Part shown: piece by piece, positions 1-6,528 of the stretch
Layout of the letters: each line of letters opens with the position of its first letter
How positions within the stretch are numbered: position 1 is the stretch's first letter
Assembly (NCBI GenBank): GCA_036734545.1
Contig: DAIMYJ010000054.1
Span: forward strand, 1 to 20,397
Direction: 5' to 3'
DNA: 20,397 nt
Origin: UBA7236 sp036734545
GTDB lineage: Bacteria > Bacteroidota > Bacteroidia > Chitinophagales > BACL12
Notes under the pieces: generated by a model
What the model saw: only the letters and a program-made list of their open reading frames with translations
What the model was told of the DNA's origin: nothing
Databases searched by the model: none
Translations under genes and position numbers: made by a program

Positions 1-38
1 ATGCACGCCGGACTGCAGGTCATTTCACCCCAAAAAGA

Positions 39-689
39 TCACACCATCTGACCGTCCTGCATGGTCAGTTTGCGATCGGCCATATCGGCGAGTTCGGTGT
101 TGTGCGTTACGATCACGAAGGTTTGATTGAAGGTGTCGCGCAGCGAAAAGAAGAGGCTGTGCAACTCACGTGCATTATGCGTGTCGAGATTACCGGAAGG
201 TTCATCGGCGAGGATCACAGCGGGATTATTGATAAGTGCCCGCGCCACCGCCACACGCTGTTGCTCGCCGCCGGATAATTGATTGGGCTTGTGCTGCAAA
301 CGGTCGCTCAGCGAAAGATAGGCCATCAGCTCCTTTGCGCGGTCTTCCACCTCCTTGTCCTTACGTCCGGCGATATATCCCGGGATGCACACATTTTCCA
401 GCGCCGTGAATTCCGGCAGCAGGTGATGGAACTGGAAAACAAATCCGATGTGCGTGTTGCGAAAGGCCGCCAGCTGGTGCTCCGACAAACTGCCGATGTG
501 CATGCCGTTGATCACCACCTCGCCCGTATCAGGCTTGTCGAGTGTGCCGATGATATGCAGGAGGGTGCTCTTGCCGGCACCGGAAGCGCCCACAATGCTC
601 ACCACCTCGCCCTGCGCAACATGCAGGTCAACCCCCTTCAATACATGCAAACTGCCGTATGATTTGTGTATGCCGCTAACTCTGATCAC
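39..689 (-). CDS. lolD: ABC transporter ATP-binding protein, LolD family
   Basis: Cytoplasmic ATPase subunit of a MacB/LolCDE-type transporter, which in the Lol system powers release of lipoproteins from the inner membrane. In the 216-residue product I see Walker A GASGAGKST (residues 34-42), a Q-loop near FQFHHLLPEF, the signature LSGGEQQRVAVARAL, Walker B VILADEPSGNLD and the H-loop in IVTHN. The open frame runs far upstream to 1631, but that part is antisense to the next gene. I place the start at the GTG at 687-689, giving MIRVSGIHKSYG, the usual N-terminus and length for this family. No permease gene is visible. Downstream, the minus strand has an ATG at 21-23 that could begin a following gene, but too little is in the window to judge. 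Family is sure; LolD rather than another MacB-like ATPase is likely. Confidence 0.9.
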   Translation of the reverse strand: MIRVSGIHKSYGSLHVLKGVDLHVAQGEVVSIVGASGAGKSTLLHIIGTLDKPDTGEVVINGMHIGSLSEHQLAAFRNTHIGFVFQFHHLLPEFTALENVCIPGYIAGRKDKEVEDRAKELMAYLSLSDRLQHKPNQLSGGEQQRVAVARALINNPAVILADEPSGNLDTHNARELHSLFFSLRDTFNQTFVIVTHNTELADMADRKLTMQDGQMV

Positions 690-743
690 CTGTGTATACC
701 GTTCTTTTGACAACAAACTGAACCACAAAGCGGCCCGCTTGCC

Positions 744-751
744 TATATTTG
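744..751 (+). promoter_or_regulatory. Bacteroidota-type -7 element for the PNGase F-like gene
   Basis: TATATTTG is an exact match to TAnnTTTG, the Bacteroidota sigma-ABfr -7 element, 16 bases before the ATG at 768. No convincing -33 TTTG lies at the usual 19-21 base spacing, so this is inferred from one box. Confidence 0.45.
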
Positions 752-754
752 TGC

Positions 755-762
755 CAAACTTA
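755..762 (-). promoter_or_regulatory. Possible -7 element for lolD
   Basis: On the minus strand this reads TAAGTTTG, an exact TAnnTTTG match. A TTTC 19 bases further upstream could be a weak -33 box, but it would lie inside the first codons of the divergent gene. The resulting lolD leader would be about 60 bases. Confidence 0.35.
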
Positions 763-767
763 CAACC

Positions 768-3700
768 ATGTCGGCATACTTGAAAGGATTGGCCCTCAGT
801 TTCCTTATGATCACTACCATGGCATTGCAGGCTGATCCCGGCGATACCATCAAAGTGCAAACCTTTACGTTCGGCTCCCCGCAGGATGCCTGGTTCGACC
901 TCCCCGGCCTCGACCTGTCGGTGGAAAAGATCCTGATGAAATACACGCTCAAGTGTAATCCCGCGCAAAGTCCGGCATGTGGCGAGTGGGACTACCTCAC
1001 GTATACCTACCTCTACGAACATACCGGTGTCCTCGACAGCACCCTCCTCACGCATCCGTGGTTCATGGCCAACGGCAGTGCGCCTGATGTATTCAGTTAT
1101 TCTGATGTGCCCACGTATATTGCCACGCCGGAATGGACCTACTTTATTGTGTATGACGACACGCTGAGTTTGAGCAACACGGTGGTGGGCGCTCCCAATA
1201 CGACTACGGCTGCACCATTCAATACCGCTCAGCCCATGAGCAGGACGCAAATGATCTGGACTGCGGAAGAATTGATCGCTGCCGGCATGGCGGCCGGTGA
1301 GATCACCGGTATGGACCTTGAGCTGCTTGCTGTGGGTGAAGTACTGCATAACCTCCGCATTCGTGTAAAGAACACAGCAGCGGCTGCTTTCAGCAGTGCG
1401 CTCTTCGAGTCGGGCCTCACCGAAGTGTTTGCCGGTGATGTGACCATGACCGCGGGTTGGAGTGGAGTGGATTTTCTTACGCCGTTCTACTGGGATGGTG
1501 TTTCCAATATTTTGATCGACATCAGCTGGCAAAATACGGCCGGCGGAACACCCTTCGCCGTGCAGGCCGAAACGCTTGCCGACACCCGAGTGCTGACAGC
1601 CGCTGCCAACGATAAATACATCGAATTCCACACCCCCGATCTGGCCGATGTGGCCGGCAACCCGCTGTCAGATCTGAATGATCAGGTAACGGTGGCTTTC
1701 TGGTCCATGGGTGATGCACCCTTCCAGCCGCAGAACGGCACCACCTTCGAAGCGATAACTTCCACCGGCGCGCGTGTACTCAACAGCCACACCCCGTGGA
1801 GCGATACCAACGTTTACTGGGATGCCGGTAACGACGGTGGTTACGACCGTATCAATAAGGCCGCTACCGCCGCCGAATATGAGGGTAACTGGGTGCACTG
1901 GGCGTTTACCAAGAACACTGCCACCGGCAGCATGAAGATCTATAAAAATGGTGCCCTGTGGCATTCAGGCACCGGCAAAACAAAACCGATGACCGGTATT
2001 GACCACCTGCGCCTGGGTAAAGGCAACTGGGGCGGATCAGAATCATACGCCGGTTTCATGGATGAATTTGCGATCTGGAATGCAGAACTCGATCCGGCCA
2101 CCATCAGCGCATATATGTTCAAAGATCTGGATGCAGCGCATCCGTTTGCCGGTAATTTGAAACTCTATTATCAGTTCAATGACGGCGACGGCATCACCGA
2201 ACCCGATGCTTCCGGTATGTATGATCTCGGACTCATCGGCGCTACCACTATCCCGGTGGCCGCTACCGATATCACCCGCAACGGCGTGCTGAGCGCTGAT
2301 CGTCCGGTGGTGCGATTCGAACAGGGTACTTTCGTTTCACATGTAGATTCCAGTTTCACTGTGATCGATGTGCCCAATGATCCGATCACACTGGTGTATT
2401 ATGATCCGGCAGATCCCACCACAGCAACGGATACCGTTCTGGTGTGGCCGGTTGACTACACATACTTTATTTACAACGAAGAAGGTGAAGTGATTGACAG
2501 CATCACCGTTGAACCTACCGCAACGATCAACAACCTCGATCTCGAATATTACAGCGATCCTTTTGAAGTGATCAATACCTATGAACTGGCGCGTTATATC
2601 ACGCCGTATGGTATCGGTCTTGATCTGGGTGAAGGATTTACCTGGACATTCGATGTGAGCGATTATCGTCCGCTCCTCCATGATTCCGTGCACCTGAGTG
2701 CCGGTAACTGGCAAGAGCTGCTGGATCTCGAGTTCTGGTTCATCGAAGGCACGCCGCCGCGCGAACCGAAATCGGTGGAGCAGGTGTATTATGGCTTTTA
2801 TACTTACGGTCTCGCCACCTCATTCGATGAGCAAACCGTTCCGAAAGAAGTGACGATTCCTGCAGACGCAGAAAATACACGCGTGAAGATCCGCGTTACC
2901 GGTCACGGCTTCGGCGGCACCTCCAATTGCGCAGAGTTCTGTTCACGTGAACATTATTTGTATGTCGACGGCGAGCAGGTGTGGAGCAAGGAAGTGTGGC
3001 GCGATGACTGTGATCTGAATCCGGTGTATCCGCAGGGTGGTACCTGGGTATATGACCGCTCCAACTGGTGCCCCGGCGCAGAGGTGTGGACATACGATCA
3101 TGAGTTAACTCCGGATGTAACACCCGGCAGCACTTACACCTTTGATTACAATGCAGAAAGTTATACCTGGAATGGTGCAGGTTCTGTACCTACCTATGTT
3201 ACCTCCGTACAGTTAGTGACTTATGGCGAACCCAACTTTGCACTGGATGCGGCCTTGGATGCCGTGATCGCACCCAGCGATGATGATATGCAGTCGCGAA
3301 AAAATCCGATCTGTCAGAATCCCATCGTGCGCATCACCAATACAGGTTCAACCACGCTTACCTCACTCGATATCACTTTCGGTATCGTAGATCATGATCA
3401 GGATACGTATACNNNNNNNNNNNNNNNNNNNNNNNNNNNNNNNNNNNNNNNNNNNNNNNNNNNNNNNNNNNNNNNNNNNNNNNNNNNNNNNNNNNNNNNN
3501 NNNNNNNNNNNNGGCAGCGGCTGGTTCCGCACACGGAATATCGATGGTTCTTATATCAAGAATTTCGAGACCGATTTCGGCGGACTCATCTACCTGCAAT
3601 TCACGATCGGCAATTATACGCCGATTGCGGAAGAGCCTGTGCAGCCTGCTGTTATGCAGGTATATCCCAATCCTGCCGATGCATCGGTGTATGTGAAGGT

Positions 3701-3899
3701 GCGTTTACAGCATCTGGATGACATACGTTTGCATATCACGGATGTTACCGGTAAGACCATTCATACCGAGCAGCGCGATCGCACCCAATCGGATGTATTC
3801 CATATCGACACCTCACTGTATCCAGCAGGAACTTACCTGGTAGTATTACAGGCCGGTGCTGAACTGCAAACAGAGATGTTTGTGGTTGAGCATGAGTGA
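768..3899 (+). CDS. Secreted PNGase F-like protein with LamG insertion and T9SS sorting domain (interrupted by gap)
   Basis: Exported protein with a signal peptide (MSAYLKG, hydrophobic core, ending about ALQA). Segments resemble peptide-N-glycosidase F, which removes N-glycans from asparagine: CGEWD (71-75) matches the region of catalytic Asp60, ARYITPY (about 608) the next strand, NCAEFC (C721, E723) the region of Glu206, and DRSNWCPG the disulfide region after it. A LamG/concanavalin-like domain (about 275-475) is inserted between the first two segments. The third PNGase F acidic residue, Glu118, seems absent (LSAGNW at the equivalent strand). The C-terminus is a T9SS type A domain starting VYPNPAD. 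A 100-N gap splits the gene, so 1043 residues is nominal. Enzyme activity is inferred, not shown; the protein may instead bind glycans. Confidence 0.8.
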   Translation: MSAYLKGLALSFLMITTMALQADPGDTIKVQTFTFGSPQDAWFDLPGLDLSVEKILMKYTLKCNPAQSPACGEWDYLTYTYLYEHTGVLDSTLLTHPWFMANGSAPDVFSYSDVPTYIATPEWTYFIVYDDTLSLSNTVVGAPNTTTAAPFNTAQPMSRTQMIWTAEELIAAGMAAGEITGMDLELLAVGEVLHNLRIRVKNTAAAAFSSALFESGLTEVFAGDVTMTAGWSGVDFLTPFYWDGVSNILIDISWQNTAGGTPFAVQAETLADTRVLTAAANDKYIEFHTPDLADVAGNPLSDLNDQVTVAFWSMGDAPFQPQNGTTFEAITSTGARVLNSHTPWSDTNVYWDAGNDGGYDRINKAATAAEYEGNWVHWAFTKNTATGSMKIYKNGALWHSGTGKTKPMTGIDHLRLGKGNWGGSESYAGFMDEFAIWNAELDPATISAYMFKDLDAAHPFAGNLKLYYQFNDGDGITEPDASGMYDLGLIGATTIPVAATDITRNGVLSADRPVVRFEQGTFVSHVDSSFTVIDVPNDPITLVYYDPADPTTATDTVLVWPVDYTYFIYNEEGEVIDSITVEPTATINNLDLEYYSDPFEVINTYELARYITPYGIGLDLGEGFTWTFDVSDYRPLLHDSVHLSAGNWQELLDLEFWFIEGTPPREPKSVEQVYYGFYTYGLATSFDEQTVPKEVTIPADAENTRVKIRVTGHGFGGTSNCAEFCSREHYLYVDGEQVWSKEVWRDDCDLNPVYPQGGTWVYDRSNWCPGAEVWTYDHELTPDVTPGSTYTFDYNAESYTWNGAGSVPTYVTSVQLVTYGEPNFALDAALDAVIAPSDDDMQSRKNPICQNPIVRITNTGSTTLTSLDITFGIVDHDQDTYXXXXXXXXXXXXXXXXXXXXXXXXXXXXXXXXXXGSGWFRTRNIDGSYIKNFETDFGGLIYLQFTIGNYTPIAEEPVQPAVMQVYPNPADASVYVKVRLQHLDDIRLHITDVTGKTIHTEQRDRTQSDVFHIDTSLYPAGTYLVVLQAGAELQTEMFVVEHE
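3413..3512. other. Scaffold gap of 100 N inside the PNGase F-like gene
   Basis: Exactly 100 N, the same length as two other gaps here, so it is a placeholder. The frame continues on both sides, but this is not evidence that the true gap is 100 bases. The sequence before it looks like an Ig-like/CARDB-type module, and the DGSYIKNFETDFG segment after it like the end of a different module, so more coding sequence is probably missing. Confidence 0.97.
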
Positions 3900-3952
3900 T
3901 GTGTGTGGGGCACGCAGAGGCGCAGAGTAACCCATAAGCTCATTTATAGAAC

Positions 3953-3992
3953 CTTCGAATCTTCAAACCTTCGAATCTTCGACTCTTTGCAT
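3953..3992. repeat. Imperfect 8-bp tandem array (CTTCGAAT type) next to cdd stop
   Basis: Five successive 8-base units: CTTCGAAT, CTTCAAAC, CTTCGAAT, CTTCGACT, CTTTGCAT. The array ends exactly where the cdd stop codon (3993-3995, minus strand) begins. Just upstream, 3911-3927 holds two CGCAGAG copies. The array lies between two convergent genes; I see no hairpin with a U-run here. Confidence 0.8.
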
Positions 3993-4475
3993 TTACTTCT
4001 TCAGCCATTCGCCGGAGAAATAGAGCGGCAGGAGGTCGCGTACGGCGTTGGCGGTGATGATGGAGCCGTCGTGGTGGCAGAGGAAGAGTTTGATGGGGCT
4101 GTCCTGTTTGAGTTCGTATTCGGCCATTACCTGTCGGCAGGCACCGCAGGGTGATACCGGGTGGGGGAGCGGGAAGGAGGTGGTGACAGCCGCAGCGATG
4201 ATTCGTTTACCGGGATGCTGACTGCCCGCGCAGAAAAAAGCGACGCGTTCGGCGCAGAGGCCGGAAGGGTAGGCCGCATTTTCCTGATTATTCCCCGGCA
4301 CGATGGTGCCATCTTCCAGCAGCAGGGCTGCACCCACATGAAACTGCGAATACGGCGCATACGCATGGCGTACAGCGTCATGTGCAGCAGCGATCAGTGA
4401 TCGTTCGGCATTCGAAAATTCCTTGTCGTTATCCCACACCTGCAGGGTAGTGGTGATCTGCATCGTCCCGGCCAT
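3993..4475 (-). CDS. cdd: Cytidine deaminase
   Basis: Cytoplasmic zinc enzyme of pyrimidine salvage that deaminates cytidine and deoxycytidine to uridine and deoxyuridine. The 160-residue product has the substrate-binding segment YAPYSQFHVGAALLLEDG, then GNNQENAAYPSGLCAERVAF containing the Cys-Ala-Glu zinc and proton-shuttle motif, and PCGACRQVMAEY with the other two zinc cysteines. Length suits the homotetrameric class. I chose the ATG at 4473-4475 over the in-frame ATG four codons later because TAGGAGGAA sits 7 bases before it. The gene is divergent from the saccharopine dehydrogenase across 44 bases and convergent with the PNGase F-like gene. Confidence 0.95.
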   Translation of the reverse strand: MAGTMQITTTLQVWDNDKEFSNAERSLIAAAHDAVRHAYAPYSQFHVGAALLLEDGTIVPGNNQENAAYPSGLCAERVAFFCAGSQHPGKRIIAAAVTTSFPLPHPVSPCGACRQVMAEYELKQDSPIKLFLCHHDGSIITANAVRDLLPLYFSGEWLKK

Positions 4476-4480
4476 ACGCG

Positions 4481-4489
4481 TTCCTCCTA
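4481..4489 (-). promoter_or_regulatory. Strong Shine-Dalgarno for cdd
   Basis: Minus strand reads TAGGAGGAA; AGGAGG is followed by a 7-base spacer (AACGCGT) and ATG. A near-perfect anti-SD match is uncommon in Bacteroidota and fixes the cdd start. Confidence 0.7.
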
Positions 4490-4502
4490 CGTACTAAAGT
4501 AG

Positions 4503-4510
4503 TAATTTTG
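4503..4510 (+). promoter_or_regulatory. -7 element for the saccharopine dehydrogenase gene
   Basis: TAATTTTG is an exact TAnnTTTG match only 9 bases before the ATG at 4520, so transcription would begin at or within a few bases of the start codon. No clear -33 box is visible. Confidence 0.5.
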
Positions 4511-4519
4511 CGCTAAGCT

Positions 4520-5592
4520 ATGCAACACATTTTGGTATTAGGCGCAGGTAAATCGGCCACGGTGCTGATCGAGTACCTGTTGCAGAAAGCACCTGTGCAT
4601 CAATGGCAGGTGACGGTGGGCGATCTGGACCTGCAGCTGGCGCAACAGAAAGTGGCCGGACATGCGCACGGGAAAGCGGTGTATTTCAATGCCGATGAGG
4701 AGGCGCTCGTTGCGCAGCTGATCGGGGCTACGGATGTAGTGGTGTCGTTATTGCCCGCCTTCGTGCATCCGAAGATCGCCGAACGTTGCGTGGCCATGGG
4801 GAAGCATTTTGTATCTGCTTCATACGTGAGCGAAGCCATGCAGGCATTGCATGCGCAGGCCGTTGAAAAAGGGATCGTGTTACTGAATGAGATCGGCCTC
4901 GATCCGGGTATCGATCACATGAGTGCGATGCAGCTGATCGATGCGATCAAGGCAAAAGGAGGCGTGATAGAGTCGTTCAAAAGTTATACCGGCGGATTGA
5001 TAGCGCCGGAGAGCGATACCAACCCCTGGAATTATAAATTCACCTGGAATCCCCGCAACGTGGTGCTGGCCGGGCAGGGCACAGCCAAATATTTAAGCGA
5101 TCATAAGTATAAATACATTCCCTATCATCAGCTGTTCAGCCATTACCTCAGCATGGAGGTGCCCGGCTATGGCATATTTGAAGGGTATCCGAACCGCGAT
5201 TCACTGAGTTATCGCTCGGTATACGGATTGGAGGATACAGGAACCATTATCCGCGGAACGCTGCGCAAGGGTGGCTTCTGCCGCGCCTGGGATGTATTCG
5301 TGCAGTTGGGCATGACCGACGACAGCTACACGATGGAAGGCGCTCAGCATTTCACGTGGGCCGATTATACCGAAGCATTCCTGCCGGAAGGTGCCGGAAC
5401 AGTGCGCGAACGTCTGCAGCGCTATTTGGGGGTGGAGGATGCTGTGGTGATGGATAAGCTGGCATGGCTCGGATTATTCGACGCCGCACCGATATTTCCC
5501 TCCGGCACCGCGCGTGCCCATACACCGGCGCAACTGCTGCAAATATTACTGGAATCCAAATGGAGCCTGGAACCGCACGACAAGGATATGTG
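4520..5592 (+). CDS. Saccharopine dehydrogenase family protein, 3' end lost in gap
   Basis: NAD(P)-dependent oxidoreductase resembling LYS9-type saccharopine dehydrogenase (L-glutamate-forming), which in lysine degradation splits saccharopine to glutamate and 2-aminoadipate semialdehyde. The N-terminal Rossmann motif is ILVLGAGKSA. The conserved LNEIGLDPGIDHMSAM follows around residues 127-142, then SYTGGLIAPESDTNPWNYKF and NVVLAGQGTA, as in the catalytic domain of the family. The 357 codons before the gap end at HDKDM; family members are usually about 430-450 residues, so about 80-90 are hidden. The open frame nominally continues to 5806, but that stretch is antisense to the RDD gene and is not this protein. 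The next-step partner (lysine-ketoglutarate reductase) is not in the window. Confidence 0.85.
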
Positions 5593-5692
5593 NNNNNNNN
5601 NNNNNNNNNNNNNNNNNNNNNNNNNNNNNNNNNNNNNNNNNNNNNNNNNNNNNNNNNNNNNNNNNNNNNNNNNNNNNNNNNNNNNNNNNNNN
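5593..5692. other. Scaffold gap of 100 N
   Basis: Placeholder gap that removes the end of the saccharopine dehydrogenase gene and stops 9 bases short of the RDD gene stop codon. The true gap should be at least about 250 bases, judged from the missing protein length. Confidence 0.97.
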
Positions 5693-5701
5693 CGGTGCCA
5701 C

Positions 5702-6253
5702 TTACCTGATACAGCAATACGTTTTAGCGATCTTGTCGTGCAGTGCCTGCTTGTGCTTATCGAAAGCGACGAACAGCACGGAGATCAGAATTACGAGAGA
5801 CGGTAGAAATCCGAATGACATACCGTAGATATTCTGATAGGCGCTCAATTCACCGAAGCTGGACACATCCTCAAATCCGGGCGATCCGAACACGATGATA
5901 CTGTCGATCAGAGATACCACCATGGCAATGATATACAGGCTGTTGCGCACCAGTGCCTGCTGCATGCCGATCGTTTCACCACCGGCAGTGCGCACAATGA
6001 TCTTCATGTTGCGCTTACCTATGGTAGCGCCGTATTTTCCTTCCATGTACACTTTATATACCGTCGGGATAACACCTGCAACGAGTGCGAGCGGAAGGCT
6101 TTTCAGGGACATTGAATTGTAGTAGGTGAAAATGATGACGGGAATCATGATCAATCCGTCAACGAACGAAGCGCCCACGCGCTCCCAAAATGTGGCATAC
6201 AGGGGAGCGTCCTCGTGGAGGATCTCGTCCTGATCAATGATGGGTTGTTCCAT
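5702..6253 (-). CDS. RDD family inner-membrane protein
   Basis: Small membrane protein of 183 residues with the RDD fold. After a short polar N-terminus comes FWERVGASFVDGLIMIPVII, holding the family's conserved Arg and Asp in the first membrane segment. A second hydrophobic stretch (about 54-72) leads to GATIGKRNMKIIV, the typical conserved loop, then two more membrane segments. The C-terminus FDKHKQALHDKIAKTYCC is the usual RDD ending. The role of the family is mostly unknown; some members are linked to ion transport. The gene is complete, although its stop lies beside the scaffold gap. It reads toward the saccharopine dehydrogenase, so the two are convergent. Confidence 0.9.
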   Translation of the reverse strand: MEQPIIDQDEILHEDAPLYATFWERVGASFVDGLIMIPVIIFTYYNSMSLKSLPLALVAGVIPTVYKVYMEGKYGATIGKRNMKIIVRTAGGETIGMQQALVRNSLYIIAMVVSLIDSIIVFGSPGFEDVSSFGELSAYQNIYGMSFGFLPSLVILISVLFVAFDKHKQALHDKIAKTYCCIR

Positions 6254-6264
6254 GGTTTTTTTTT

Positions 6265-6294
6265 CAATGATACAAAAAAGGAAACAGTCCCAAA
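6265..6294 (-). promoter_or_regulatory. Candidate -33/-7 promoter for the RDD gene
   Basis: On the minus strand TTTG (6291-6294) is followed 18 bases later by TATCATTG (6265-6272), one base from TAnnTTTG. The ATG at 6253 is 11 bases beyond the -7 box, implying a very short leader. Confidence 0.4.
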
Positions 6295-6341
6295 AGGGTC
6301 AACTGTTTTATGTGCTGATCAGCTTATTATCTCCAGCGGAT

Positions 6342-6401
6342 CGCGCAGATATTCGCAGAACATATATTGCATGTATCTGCGCGCATCTGCGAGATCTGCG
6401 G
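6342..6401. repeat. CGCAGAT/ATCTGCG intergenic repeat with hairpin
   Basis: CGCGCAGATA (6342-6351) and its perfect inverse TATCTGCGCG (6374-6383) form a 10-bp stem around 22 bases. ATCTGCG recurs three times at about 10-base spacing (6375, 6385, 6394). It lies between the RDD promoter and the terminator of the MopE-repeat gene. Confidence 0.65.
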
Positions 6402-6470
6402 GACACCAAGGCCATCACGCTTGCCCTCAAAACACCTTATATCTGCAGATTGATCGGTCATCTTTATAGT

Positions 6471-6505
6471 AAAAAAAAGAGGCTGTCCCAAAAGGACAGC
6501 CTCTT
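6471..6505 (-). terminator. Intrinsic terminator of the MopE-repeat T9SS gene
   Basis: Perfect 12-bp stem (AAGAGGCTGTCC at 6477-6488 with 6494-6505) around a 5-base loop. On the minus strand it runs into eight T (6471-6478), 24 bases after the stop codon. A textbook rho-independent terminator. Confidence 0.92.
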
Positions 6506-6528
6506 CAGATAAAATTTCAATCAAAGGA

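Noticed and set aside
1..23. Start of a further minus-strand gene after lolD (ATG at 21-23)
   Set aside because: Only seven codons lie in the window; there is a weak GGGG before it but nothing to identify.
690..1631. N-terminal extension of the lolD frame by about 314 residues
   Set aside because: It is antisense to the PNGase F-like coding region; the ABC domain is complete from the GTG at 689.
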